From: Nocardia alni
Lineage (GTDB): Bacteria; Actinomycetota; Actinomycetes; Mycobacteriales; Mycobacteriaceae
Length of the DNA: 33,998 bases
Assembly: GCF_019038435.1 (NCBI RefSeq)
Contig: NZ_JAGPOX010000110.1
Location: forward strand, 1 to 33,998
Direction of reading: 5' to 3'
The translations under genes were made by a program, and so were the position numbers. Below the pieces are notes generated by a model that saw only the letters and a list, made by a program, of their open reading frames with translations, searched no databases and was not told the DNA's origin. Position 1 is the first letter of the stretch. Each line of letters opens with the position of its first letter. Of this stretch, positions 22,836 through 31,547 are shown piece by piece.

Positions 22836-24071
22836 ATGAGTATGCCGATCGTCGATGAGGCCGCGAAGGTGCTCGCGGAGCCTGCCGCGTATGCCGACGA
22901 GGAGAGATTGCACGCCGCACTGACGCGGTTGCGGGCGAAGGCTCCGGTATCGCTGGTGGACGTGCCCGACTACAAGCCCTTCTGGGCGATCACCAAGCAC
23001 GCCGACATCCTGGCGGTGGAGCGGGCGAACCGGGTGTTCACCAACTGGCCGCGGCCGGTGCTGTTCCGTTCCGCGGCCGAGGATATGGAGGCGGCGGCGG
23101 GCGTTCGGACCCTGATCCACATGGACGATCCGCAGCATCGCGCGGTGCGGGCCGTCGCCGCGGACTGGTTCAGCCCGAAGGCGATGAAAGCGATGGATCG
23201 GCGCGTCCGGCAGCTCGCCGAACAGTACGTGGACAAGATGCGCGATACCGGCGGGGAATGCGACTTCGTGCAGGAGGTCGCGGTGAATTTCCCGCTCTAC
23301 GTGATCATGTCGCTGCTCGGTGTGCCCGAGGCGGACTTCCCGCGGATGCTGAAGCTCACCCAGGAACTGGTCGGCAGCGAGGACGACGAGCTCAAGCGCA
23401 GCACGCCCGTCGACGAGACGATGAACTCCCTGGTCGAGATGTTCCAGTACTTCCAGGGTCTGACGGCGGCGTGGCGGGAGCATCCCACCGGCGATCTGGG
23501 GTCCACGATCGCCAACGCCCGCATCGATGGCGAGCCGCTGTCGGATATCGACACGATGTCCTATTACGCGATCATCGCCACCGCCGGGCACGACACCACC
23601 AGCAGCAGTATCTCCGGTGGTCTGCGCGCGTTGATCGAACATCCCGGCCAGCTCGAGCGGCTGCGCGGCAACCTGGACCTGATGCCGCGGGCGACCGAGG
23701 AGATCATCCGGTGGGTCACGCCGGTGAAGGCGTTCATGCGCACGGCCGCACAGGACGCCACGGTGCGCGACGTGCCCATCGCCGCGGGGGAGTCGGTGCT
23801 GCTGTCGTATGTATCCGCGAATCGTGACGAGGATGCCTTCGACAATCCGTTCCGCTTCGATATCGAGCGCGAGCCGAACAAGCACGTGGCGTTCGGATTC
23901 GGCGTGCACTTCTGTCTCGGGGCCGGGCTGGCCCGGATGGAGATCAACGGATTCCTCTCCGAGCTGCTACCGCGCCTGAAGTCCATCGAGCTGAACGGCG
24001 AACCCGCACTCACCGCCACGACCTTCGTCGGCGGGCTGAAACACCTACCCATCCGCTATTCCCTCACCTGA
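22836..24071 (+). CDS. Cytochrome P450 monooxygenase, CYP108 (terpineol hydroxylase)-like
   Basis: A 411-residue soluble P450. The I-helix motif is AGHDTT (about residues 250-255), the ExxR pair is Glu289/Arg292, and the haem loop FGFGVHFCLG carries ligand Cys360. The C-terminal block (VLLSYVSANRDEDAF, NKHVAFGFG, then FVGGLKHLPIRYS) resembles P450terp/CYP108 proteins, which hydroxylate terpineol; subfamily recall is from memory and does not fix the substrate. I chose the ATG at 22836, with GGAAG upstream; ATGs at 22818 and 22782 are in frame but lack good ribosome binding sites. It has no partner ferredoxin nearby. Confidence 0.92.
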   Translation: MSMPIVDEAAKVLAEPAAYADEERLHAALTRLRAKAPVSLVDVPDYKPFWAITKHADILAVERANRVFTNWPRPVLFRSAAEDMEAAAGVRTLIHMDDPQHRAVRAVAADWFSPKAMKAMDRRVRQLAEQYVDKMRDTGGECDFVQEVAVNFPLYVIMSLLGVPEADFPRMLKLTQELVGSEDDELKRSTPVDETMNSLVEMFQYFQGLTAAWREHPTGDLGSTIANARIDGEPLSDIDTMSYYAIIATAGHDTTSSSISGGLRALIEHPGQLERLRGNLDLMPRATEEIIRWVTPVKAFMRTAAQDATVRDVPIAAGESVLLSYVSANRDEDAFDNPFRFDIEREPNKHVAFGFGVHFCLGAGLARMEINGFLSELLPRLKSIELNGEPALTATTFVGGLKHLPIRYSLT

Positions 24072-24128
24072 CCGATCCGGCCGTCCTCGCAGCCCTGAGC
24101 GGTTCGTGAGATCCCTGTGCAATTCTAT

Positions 24129-24145
24129 ACTGATAGATATACAGT
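24129..24145. promoter_or_regulatory. Shared operator copy before the amidohydrolase/ACAD operon
   Basis: ACTGAT-AGATA-TACAGT has an exact right arm and keeps the ACTG-N9-CAGT core. It lies in a strongly AT-rich patch in the 229-base gap after the P450 gene, 155 bases upstream of the amidohydrolase ATG, so a longer leader is expected here than at the other genes. Confidence 0.7.
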
Positions 24146-24300
24146 AGTCGTATCTATTCGGCCTTCCACGGGAGGCCGGATCAGCCGTGCGGAGCCGATC
24201 GGCCGGGCGGCGTCGCATCGTCGCGGCGACGGCACCGATTGTGCCCCGGTCGAGTTGGCGCACGAGCCGGGACGAAGCTCGGCGAACCGAAGGGATTGTG

Positions 24301-25509
24301 ATGACCGCGCTGGAATACAAGGCGATCGATGTCGACAACCACTACTACGAGCCCCTGGACGCGTTCACCCGGCATCTGGACAAGAAGTTCCGGCGCCGCG
24401 GCGTGCGGATCGTGCGGGACGGCAAATACCACTCGGCGATCATCGGCGACCGGGTGAACCGCTTCATTCCCAATCCGACCTTCGATCCGATCATCGTGCC
24501 CGGTTGCCTGGACCTGATGTTCCGGGGTCAGGTCCCGGAGGGGGTGGATCCGGCGACGCTGCTGAAGGTCGAGAGCCTGGAACTGCGGCCCGAGTACCAG
24601 GATCGGGACGCCCGCGTCGCGGTGGTGGACAAGCAGGACATCGAGACGATCTTCCTGTTCCCGACGTTCGGTTGCGGCGTCGAGGAGGCCCTCGAGGGCG
24701 ATGTCGAGGCCACGATGGCCTCGCTGCACGCGTTCAACCAATGGCTGGACGAGGACTGGGGTTTCGGCCGGCCCGATCATCGAGTCGTCGCGGCGCCGAT
24801 GATCTCGCTGGCCGATCCGGTGGCCGCCGTCGCGGAGGTCGACTTCGTGCTCGGGCGTGGTGCGCGCCTGGTGCATATCCGGCCCGCGCCGGTACCCGGC
24901 GTCGTCAAGCCGCGTTCGCTCGGCGACCGCGCCCACGATCCGGTATGGGCCAGGCTGGCCGAGGCGAATGTGCCGGTCGCATTCCACCTGGGGGACAGCG
25001 GATATCTGCGGATCGCGGCGATGTGGGGTGGTAAGGACACCTTCGAGGCGTTCGGTGGCGCGGGCGACGCGCTGGACAAGATTCTCGTCGACGACCGTGC
25101 CATTCACGACACCATGGCCTCGATGATCATCCACGGTGTGTTCGACCGCCATCCGGGCCTGCGGGTGGCCAGCATCGAGAACGGCTCGGACTTCGTCGCC
25201 CGGCTGTGCAAGCGAATGAAGAAGCTGGCCAACCAATCTCCGCGATCGTTCCCGAACGATCCGGTGGACACGCTGCGTGAGCACGTGTGGGTCGCGCCGT
25301 ACTACGAGGACGATCTGCCGCGGCTGGCCGAGACGATCGGCGTCGAGCGCATCCTGTTCGGCTCGGACTGGCCGCACGGCGAGGGGCTCGAACAGCCGCT
25401 GGCCTTCGCCGACGAGCTGACCGACTTCGACGCGCCGGCTGTTCGAAAGATCATGCGCGACAACGCTCTCGAGTACCTCGGCGTGCCCGTCGCCGCGGCC
25501 GCCCGGTAG
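24301..25509 (+). CDS. Amidohydrolase-2 family metal-dependent hydrolase
   Basis: A 402-residue TIM-barrel amidohydrolase-2 protein. The N-terminal metal motif is DVDNHYYEP (Asp12, His14, Glu17), a variant common in mycobacterial and nocardial members. AFHLGDSGY and FGSDWPHGEG supply the later His and Asp ligands. The ATG at 24301 places the metal motif at residues 10-18 as in relatives and has GAAGGGA upstream; a GTG at 24187 would add a low-complexity Arg-rich extension. It is the first gene of an operon with two acyl-CoA dehydrogenase genes. Hydrolysis of a cyclic or beta-dicarbonyl intermediate, or decarboxylation, are options I cannot separate. Confidence 0.83.
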   Translation: MTALEYKAIDVDNHYYEPLDAFTRHLDKKFRRRGVRIVRDGKYHSAIIGDRVNRFIPNPTFDPIIVPGCLDLMFRGQVPEGVDPATLLKVESLELRPEYQDRDARVAVVDKQDIETIFLFPTFGCGVEEALEGDVEATMASLHAFNQWLDEDWGFGRPDHRVVAAPMISLADPVAAVAEVDFVLGRGARLVHIRPAPVPGVVKPRSLGDRAHDPVWARLAEANVPVAFHLGDSGYLRIAAMWGGKDTFEAFGGAGDALDKILVDDRAIHDTMASMIIHGVFDRHPGLRVASIENGSDFVARLCKRMKKLANQSPRSFPNDPVDTLREHVWVAPYYEDDLPRLAETIGVERILFGSDWPHGEGLEQPLAFADELTDFDAPAVRKIMRDNALEYLGVPVAAAAR

Positions 25510-25524
25510 CCGGGAGTACTGACG

Positions 25525-26571
25525 ATGGACCGTTACGAATTGCGGCGGCAAGACTACAGCCTGTCGGCCGACCACATCCAGCTGCAGACGGCGTATGCGA
25601 AATTCCTCGAAAACCGTTGCCCGCTCGAACTGGTGCGGGCGGCCGAGGCGACGGGTTTCGACAACAATCTGTGGGAGCAGCTGTGCGGCACCGGCGCGAG
25701 TTCCATGGCCCTGCCCGAGTCGGCGGGTGGTGACGGGGCGACGCTGGTCGACCTGACGCTCGTCGCGGAGGAACTCGGCCGTGTCATCGCACCGGTGCCG
25801 TGGATCGACCATGTCTGCGCGGCAAGGTTGCTGGCCGCTCTGGGGGCGCTGGACCCGGCCACCGAGGATGGTTCCGACGTCCTCGCGGGACGGCAGGTGC
25901 TCGCCCTGGATTCGCGATTGCAGGCTACCGACGGGCCCCGGCTGATCGCCGCCGGTTCGGTCGCCGATCGCATCATCGTTCGCCAAGGGGACGACGTCGT
26001 CGCTCTGAGTTACGCCACCCGGCCGGCGAAGGTCGACAATATCGGCCGGTTGCCGATGGCGTGGATCGATCCGGCGGCCGCGGACCGGCGGGTCGTGCTG
26101 GGCAGCGGTGCGCGGGCGCTCGCGCGGTACGAGCGCGCGCTCGACGAATGGCAGGTGCTCACCGCGGCCGCGCTGGTCGGCCTGATCGAGGAGACGCTGC
26201 GGGTGGCGGCCGAATTCGCCAAGACCCGTTACACATTGGGTGTTCCGATATCGACACTGCAGGCCATCTCCCACCCCCTGGCCAATATCGCGATCGTGGT
26301 GCAGGGCGGGCGCAACCTGACCCGACGGGCGGCCTGGTTCCTGGACCACGAACCCGAGACGCAGCCGGCGCTCGCGGGGGCGGCGTTCGTCTATCTGGCC
26401 GAGGAGGCCGCCAAGGCCGCCACCATGGCCGTCCAGGTGCAGGGCGGGCTGGGGGTGTCGACGGAGTCGGCCGCCTCGGCATATCTGCTGCGGGCCCGTG
26501 GCTGGCCGCTGGCGGCCGGCGATCCTGGAGCCAGTGCCGTCCGGGTGGCCGAACTATTCACTGCCTCATAA
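25525..26571 (+). CDS. Acyl-CoA dehydrogenase family protein, short subunit
   Basis: A 348-residue FadE-type protein, shorter than the usual 380-400 residues. The C-terminal FAD-binding region is recognisable (AEFAKTRYTLGVPISTLQAISHPLANI and QVQGGLGVSTESAASAYLLRA), while the middle beta domain is short and lacks the GxTEPxxGSD-type motif. In actinobacterial heterotetrameric dehydrogenases one subunit is shortened and non-catalytic in this way, paired with a neighbouring full-length subunit. The next gene, 29 bases on, encodes just such a partner. GGGAG precedes the ATG, 15 bases after the amidohydrolase stop. Confidence 0.85.
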   Translation: MDRYELRRQDYSLSADHIQLQTAYAKFLENRCPLELVRAAEATGFDNNLWEQLCGTGASSMALPESAGGDGATLVDLTLVAEELGRVIAPVPWIDHVCAARLLAALGALDPATEDGSDVLAGRQVLALDSRLQATDGPRLIAAGSVADRIIVRQGDDVVALSYATRPAKVDNIGRLPMAWIDPAAADRRVVLGSGARALARYERALDEWQVLTAAALVGLIEETLRVAAEFAKTRYTLGVPISTLQAISHPLANIAIVVQGGRNLTRRAAWFLDHEPETQPALAGAAFVYLAEEAAKAATMAVQVQGGLGVSTESAASAYLLRARGWPLAAGDPGASAVRVAELFTAS

Positions 26572-26600
26572 CTATTCGGGCCAACAGGACGGAATTACCG

Positions 26601-27797
26601 ATGGACTTTTCCCGAGTCGACCTGTCCGCGCAGGACGCCGCGTTCCACGACCGTGCGCGCGCGTTCCTGGATCTGCATGTGACCGACGAGGTCCGGCGGC
26701 GCGATCGCGAAACCGGCGACAATTTCGATGCGGGCGTCCACCTCGCCATGGGCGCAGAGGGCTGGCTGGCGGCCGAGGCGAAGACCGGTGAGCCCGGCGG
26801 GATGACCCGGGTGCAGCGGCGCATCTGGGACCTGGAGAAGCGACGCGCGCAGGTCCCCTGGGTGACCGGGGGCACCACCGTCATCGTGGCGAAATCGGTC
26901 GAGCAGTTCGGCTCACCCGACCTGCGGGAGGAGGTGCTGCCGCGCGTGCTCAGCGGTAAGGTCCGGTTGTGTCTGGGCTACACCGAGCCGGAGGGTGGGT
27001 CCGACGTCGCGACGTGTAAGACCCGTGCGGTGCGGGACGGGGATCAGTGGGTGATCAACGGCGCCAAGATGTTCACCACCGGCGCGCACAACTGCCAGTA
27101 CGTGTTCCTGATCGCCAATACCGACCCGCAGGCGCGTAAACACAAGAGCCTCACCATGTTCCTGGTCCCGCTGGACACCCCGGGTATCGACATCCAGGGC
27201 ATCCGGACGGTGGACGGCGATCGCACCAACATCGTCTATTACACCGACGTCCGTATCGACGACAAGTACCGGCTGGGCGAGGTGAACGACGGCTGGCGGG
27301 TGCTGATGGAGCCGCTCAGCGTCGAGCACGGCGCCGTCGACGCGGCAGCCGACGGATTGGGGGACGTCTCGATCCTCGCGCACCAGGGGACGATGATGGC
27401 GACGGCGGCCGACCGGGTCGCCGAGATCGCCGCGCGACCGGGTCCGGACGGCCACCGCCTGCTGGACGACAGGTCGGTCGCGTATCGGCTCGGCCGCAGC
27501 GTCGCCCGGATCGAGGCCGCGCTGTCCACGCCCTCGCTGTTCGGCCGGGTCGCGATCGCCCAGGCGATGCGCGACACCTCGCCGGATCTGATGGACATCC
27601 TCGGCAGCGCCTCGGTGCTGCCCATCGATACCGAGGGCGCCGTGGATGACGGTGGCGCCGAATACATCTACCGCTGGGCGCCGCTGTGCGGAATCTACGG
27701 CGGCACGCTCGAGGTGTTCCGGAATATGATCGCGCAGCACGTGCTCGGGCTCGGGCGTCCGAACTATTCCCCGCCGGCCGCAGCGAGGGCCGGCTGA
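26601..27797 (+). CDS. Acyl-CoA dehydrogenase, probable catalytic subunit
   Basis: A 398-residue FAD-dependent acyl-CoA dehydrogenase. LCLGYTEPEGGSDVATCKTRA (about residues 124-144) and the ING.K.FTTGA segment form the flavin and substrate site. The motif IYGGTLEVFRNMIAQHVLG has Gly where medium- and short-chain enzymes have the catalytic Glu; instead EPLSVEHG provides Glu242 at the position used by isovaleryl-CoA dehydrogenase and by steroid ChsE-type subunits. That suggests a branched or bulky acyl-CoA. The ATG follows AGGACGGA. It likely forms a heteromer with the short subunit just upstream. Confidence 0.9.
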   Translation: MDFSRVDLSAQDAAFHDRARAFLDLHVTDEVRRRDRETGDNFDAGVHLAMGAEGWLAAEAKTGEPGGMTRVQRRIWDLEKRRAQVPWVTGGTTVIVAKSVEQFGSPDLREEVLPRVLSGKVRLCLGYTEPEGGSDVATCKTRAVRDGDQWVINGAKMFTTGAHNCQYVFLIANTDPQARKHKSLTMFLVPLDTPGIDIQGIRTVDGDRTNIVYYTDVRIDDKYRLGEVNDGWRVLMEPLSVEHGAVDAAADGLGDVSILAHQGTMMATAADRVAEIAARPGPDGHRLLDDRSVAYRLGRSVARIEAALSTPSLFGRVAIAQAMRDTSPDLMDILGSASVLPIDTEGAVDDGGAEYIYRWAPLCGIYGGTLEVFRNMIAQHVLGLGRPNYSPPAAARAG

Positions 27798-27838
27798 CAG
27801 ACGCTGTGGGTCGATGCGTGGCAACATGATTCGTGTCG

Positions 27839-27870
27839 CGGGGGCTCGGCGGTTCTACGAGGTGCCCCCG
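27839..27870. terminator. Possible terminator between convergent operons
   Basis: A 7-bp stem (CGGGGGC with GCCCCCG) closes an 18-base loop about 40 bases after the acyl-CoA dehydrogenase stop and before the stop of the convergent amidohydrolase gene. There is no T-tract and the loop is long, so the call rests on position and GC pairing only. Confidence 0.3.
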
Positions 27871-27957
27871 GCAGCGAGTACGCCGGTATGAGCCGGGCGG
27901 ATCCTCACGATGCGAGAGGGTGGGCGCCATCGCGACGCGGTGACGCCCGCGGATCGG

Positions 27958-29256
27958 TCAACTCGCGGTGTGTGCGGTGGCCGCCTTGATCTGGTTCTGG
28001 TACTGCGCCAGCTTCTCCTGCGCCGAGGTTACCTTGTGGCTGCGCGCCTGGATGCTGACGTCGTGGTCGGCGGCGGCCGCGCGCAGGGATCCGACGGTCG
28101 CCAGCTCGCGTGGCACGTGGGTGAACGGGTCGAAGGAGTACCAGCGCATGGCATTCAGATGCGTCATCTTGTCGGTCTCGTCGTCGGGCACCTGTTCGCG
28201 CTCCAGCACGTCGTGCAGCGCTTCGGGGGCGTCCGGCCACATCGAGTCGCTGTGTGGGTAATCCGCTTCCCACGAGATGTTGTCGATGCCGATCTCGTTG
28301 CGCAGCCGCACGCCGATCGGATCGCTGATGAAGCAGGTCAGGAAGTGGTCGCGGAAGATCTCCGAGGGCAGTTTGCCGCCGAAGTTCTGCATCGTCCAGG
28401 CGGAGTGCATCTCGTAGGTGCGGTCCGCGCGTTCGAGGAAGTAGGGGATCCAGCCGGTGCCCCCCTCGGACAGGGCGATCTTCAGATCCGGGTAGTCCTT
28501 GATGGGTTGGGACCACAGGAGGTCGGCGGCGGCCTGCACGATGTTCATCGGTTGCAGGGTGATCATCACGTCCGGCGGCGAGTCCACCGCGGGCACCGAC
28601 AACCGCCCGGACGACCCGATATGAACGCTGCACACGGTATCGGTGTCCACCAACGCTTTCCACAGCGGATTCCAGAACGGGTCATGGAAACTCGGATAGC
28701 CCAGGGCAGCAGGGTTTTCGGTGAATGTCAGGGAGTGCACACCCTTGTCCGCGCAGCGGCGCACCTCCGCGGCGCAGGCCTCGGCGTCCCAGATGACCGG
28801 CAGCGCCATCGGAATGAAGCGCCCGGGGTAGGCGCCGCACCACTCGTCGATATGCCAATCGTTGTAGGCGCGCACCAGCGCCAGGGAGAACTCCGGATCA
28901 TCGGTGGCGAACAGGCGCGCCGCGAAGCCCGGGAACGACGGGAAGTTCATCGATCCCAGAATGCCGCCGGCGTTCATATCCTTGATCCGCTCGTGTACGT
29001 CGTAACAGCCGGGCCGGATCTCGTCCAGCCCTTCGGGTTCCAGGCCGTACTCCTGTTTGGGTCGCCCGGCCACGGCGTTGAGCGCGACATTGGGCACCAC
29101 GATGTCCCGGAACTTCCACATATCGGCGCCGTCGTCGGTGTGGATGAGTTTCGGCGCGTCGGCGGCGTACTTCTCGGACAGGTGATTTCGGAACATATCG
29201 GGCGGTTCGATGATGTGGTCATCGACGCTGATGAGGATCATGTCGTTCTTGTCCAC
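27958..29256 (-). CDS. Amidohydrolase-2 family metal-dependent hydrolase
   Basis: A 432-residue amidohydrolase-2 protein. The N-terminal motif is ISVDDHIIEPPDMF (Asp12, His14, Glu17), followed by GGILGSMNFPSFPGF, VHIGSSG with the barrel His, and WEADYPHSDSMWP with the later Asp. The last 35 residues (SIQARSHKVTSAQEKLAQYQ region) look helical and may form a short coiled coil outside the barrel. It lies 36 bases after the CaiB-type gene on the same strand and is the third member of this family in the island. This 'SVDDHxxEPPDMF' group is abundant in actinobacteria, often near P450 and fadE genes, but I know no defined reaction for it. Confidence 0.85.
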   Translation of the reverse strand: MDKNDMILISVDDHIIEPPDMFRNHLSEKYAADAPKLIHTDDGADMWKFRDIVVPNVALNAVAGRPKQEYGLEPEGLDEIRPGCYDVHERIKDMNAGGILGSMNFPSFPGFAARLFATDDPEFSLALVRAYNDWHIDEWCGAYPGRFIPMALPVIWDAEACAAEVRRCADKGVHSLTFTENPAALGYPSFHDPFWNPLWKALVDTDTVCSVHIGSSGRLSVPAVDSPPDVMITLQPMNIVQAAADLLWSQPIKDYPDLKIALSEGGTGWIPYFLERADRTYEMHSAWTMQNFGGKLPSEIFRDHFLTCFISDPIGVRLRNEIGIDNISWEADYPHSDSMWPDAPEALHDVLEREQVPDDETDKMTHLNAMRWYSFDPFTHVPRELATVGSLRAAAADHDVSIQARSHKVTSAQEKLAQYQNQIKAATAHTAS

Positions 29257-29292
29257 GACAACACTCCTAGAAATAGTGATCTCGGGCAGGCG

Positions 29293-30513
29293 TCAGATGA
29301 TGGCGCCGGCGTCCTTGGCGGCGGCGATGTCCTCCCATGTCATGCCGAGTTCCAGCAGGATCGTCTCGGTATGTTCGCCGTACTCCGGTGAGCGGCTCGG
29401 CGGCGGCGGCATCTCGTCGAATTGCACAGGGGCGCTGACGCTTCGGTAGGGCCTGCCGGCGCTGTCGGGCTGCGTGGTCAGGTAACCGTTGGCGATCACC
29501 TGCGGGTCGTCGAGGACCTCGCGCGGACTGGCCAGGGTGGCCCAGACCGCGGGCTCGTCGGCGAGGATCTTCTGCCATTCGGACAGGTCGCGCTCGGCGA
29601 AGGTCGTGCGCAACTCCGTGGTGGCCGCCGCCTGATTGCGGACCAGATTCGCGAGCGGGACGAACCGCTCGTCGGTGGCCAGGCCCGGCCGGCCGATGCG
29701 GTCGCAGAACCCCTGCCAGAACCGATCGGTCTGTAGCAGCATCAGCTGGACCCACCGCCCGTCGCGCGTCTTGTAGCGGTTGACCGCGGGGTTCAGCGCG
29801 GTGCCCGCGACGCCCATGGGGATGCGATCGATATCGTAGTAATCCGCAGCCGCTATATCGGGGGCGATTGCCCACATGCCTTGTGCGAGTAGCGAACTGT
29901 CCACCAGTGGTGCGTGCCCGGTGCGCTCGCGATGGAACAGCGCGGTCGCGATGCCGCCCGCCAGTGTGATGCCGCCCTGGAGATCGCCGAACGCAGGGCC
30001 CTGGGTCACCGGATATTCGATGTCCGGCGGGGACAGCGCGTAGGCCACACCCGCGCGCGCCAGGTAACTCGAGGCGTCGAACCCGCCGCGCTCGCGATCG
30101 GGTCCCCGGCTGCCGTGGCCGCTGCCGCGGGCGATGATCACAGTCGGGTTGAACTCCCGGATCTGCTCGACCGTCAGCCCGGCTCGTTCGAGGGGGCCCG
30201 GCAGCCAGTTTGTCAGGAATACGTCCGCCTCGGCGATCAGCTTGCCGAGGATCTCCCGGCCTCGTTGGGACTTGATGTCGACGCCGATGCTGCGTTTGCC
30301 GTGGTTGCCGAGCTCCATCATGAAATTGGCTCGTACGGGCGACTGTTCGGGATCCAGACCGCCGACGACCAGTGCGCGGCAGGGATCGCCCCCCTTCGCG
30401 TCTTCGATCTTGATGACATCGGCCCCCCAATCCGCCAGTGCGGCGCCGGCGCTGGGTACATACGTCCACGACGCCAGTTCGACGATCCGTACGCCGCTCA
30501 GCAGACCCGACAT
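29293..30513 (-). CDS. CaiB/BaiF family (class III) CoA-transferase
   Basis: A 406-residue family III CoA-transferase, which moves CoA from an acyl-CoA donor to a free acid without ATP. The N-terminal GVRIVELASWTYVPSAGAALADWGADVIKIE block, KRSIGVDIKSQRGREIL, and the catalytic Asp146 in GGFDASSYLARAG are intact. Length is normal for the family. The ATG has GAGAGGAAG upstream and is 40 bases from the operator at 30554-30570. It is the first gene of a two-gene leftward operon with an amidohydrolase. It could recycle CoA between the acid substrate and a pathway product such as an acyl-CoA leaving the aldolase or thiolase. Confidence 0.9.
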   Translation of the reverse strand: MSGLLSGVRIVELASWTYVPSAGAALADWGADVIKIEDAKGGDPCRALVVGGLDPEQSPVRANFMMELGNHGKRSIGVDIKSQRGREILGKLIAEADVFLTNWLPGPLERAGLTVEQIREFNPTVIIARGSGHGSRGPDRERGGFDASSYLARAGVAYALSPPDIEYPVTQGPAFGDLQGGITLAGGIATALFHRERTGHAPLVDSSLLAQGMWAIAPDIAAADYYDIDRIPMGVAGTALNPAVNRYKTRDGRWVQLMLLQTDRFWQGFCDRIGRPGLATDERFVPLANLVRNQAAATTELRTTFAERDLSEWQKILADEPAVWATLASPREVLDDPQVIANGYLTTQPDSAGRPYRSVSAPVQFDEMPPPPSRSPEYGEHTETILLELGMTWEDIAAAKDAGAII

Positions 30514-30553
30514 AGGCGCTTCCTCTCCCGCGATGGCTGGCTTGAAGAACTAT

Positions 30554-30570
30554 ACCGTAATGGTTACAGT
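30554..30570. promoter_or_regulatory. Shared operator copy in the CaiB/SDR divergent promoter
   Basis: ACCGTA-ATGGT-TACAGT matches the core in both arms with one change, and AT-rich flanks (TAT before, TAG after) are present. It lies 40 bases before the CaiB-type gene on one side and 75 bases before the mycofactocin-type SDR on the other, so one site could control both operons, as at 9732-9754. Confidence 0.8.
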
Positions 30571-30645
30571 TAGTCAGCCAGGATGGCAGCCGCATCGGCG
30601 ATGACCCTGACCATCGACCCGCCACGAAACAAAGGGGTGTCACCC

Positions 30646-31494
30646 GTGGGAAAACTGGACAACAAGGTCGCGGTGATCTCGGGTGCCGCACGCGGGCAGG
30701 GCCGTTCGCACGCGGTCAACCTCGCGGCCGAGGGTGCGAGCATCATCGCCCTGGACATCTGTGCCGACCTCGAGGGCAACACCTATCCGCTGGCTCGGCC
30801 GCAGGACCTCGAGGAAACGGCCCGCCTGGTGGAGAAGGAGGGCGTGCGAGTCCATCCGATAGTCGTCGACGTGCGGGAGCGTGGCGCGGTCTGGAGTTCG
30901 ATCGCCGAGGCCGTGGAAGCGCTGGGGCGGTTGGACATCGTGGTGGCCAACGCCGGGATCGCCGCGATGGGAAAGCCGCAGACCCTCCGGTCGTGGTCCG
31001 ACACCATCGACACCGATCTGGCGGGCGTGTTCAACGTCATCCAGGCGAGCCTGCCGCACCTGGATGCCGGAGCCTCCATCATCGCGACCGGATCGCTGGC
31101 CGCGCAGCTGGGCAGTTCCACCAAGGAGGGGCCCGGTGGTTCCGCGTACAGCTTCGCGAAACAGGTTGTCGCACACTATGTCAACGACCTGTCTATTCAG
31201 CTGGCGAAGAAGTCCATCCGGATCAACGCGGTGCATCCGACCAACGTGAACACCGACATGCTGCACAACGAGGGGATGTACCGGGTGTTCCGGCCCGATA
31301 AGGATTCGCCCACTCGCGAAGAGGCCGAGCAGGCGTTCCCGGCGATGCAGGGCATGCCGATTCCCTATATCGAGCCGCAGGATGTCTCCAACCTCGTCGT
31401 CTTCCTGGCCACCGACGATGCGCGCTATATCACCGGCAGTCAGCTGCGTGTGGACGCGGGCGGCTACGTCAAGGCCGTGCCCTGGGGTAAGTGA
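30646..31494 (+). CDS. Mycofactocin-coupled SDR-family oxidoreductase
   Basis: A 282-residue SDR. The N-terminal block GKLDNKVAVISGAARGQGRSHAVNLAAEGASIIALDIC is the hallmark of the mycofactocin-coupled SDR family, in which a bound nicotinamide is re-oxidised by the peptide-derived cofactor mycofactocin. The catalytic set is Ser150, Tyr168 and Lys172 (YSFAK). The family also has an insertion after the second strand, here CADLEGNTYPLARPQDLEETARLVE. The GTG at 30646 follows AAAGGGG and gives the usual N-terminus; an ATG at 30601 is less likely. It probably oxidises the alcohol produced by a P450. The mycofactocin biosynthesis genes are not in the window. Confidence 0.9.
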   Translation: MGKLDNKVAVISGAARGQGRSHAVNLAAEGASIIALDICADLEGNTYPLARPQDLEETARLVEKEGVRVHPIVVDVRERGAVWSSIAEAVEALGRLDIVVANAGIAAMGKPQTLRSWSDTIDTDLAGVFNVIQASLPHLDAGASIIATGSLAAQLGSSTKEGPGGSAYSFAKQVVAHYVNDLSIQLAKKSIRINAVHPTNVNTDMLHNEGMYRVFRPDKDSPTREEAEQAFPAMQGMPIPYIEPQDVSNLVVFLATDDARYITGSQLRVDAGGYVKAVPWGK

Positions 31495-31547
31495 GCGATG
31501 GTGCCGCGGTGATCGTTTCGCGGCGCGACCGGTTGATGTAAAGAGTT

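Noticed and set aside
24181..26349. Long leftward open frame of 722 codons
   Set aside because: It is antisense to the amidohydrolase and first ACAD genes, shows no motif, is rich in Arg/His/Gln/Asp as typical mirror frames in GC-rich DNA, and has no ribosome binding site.
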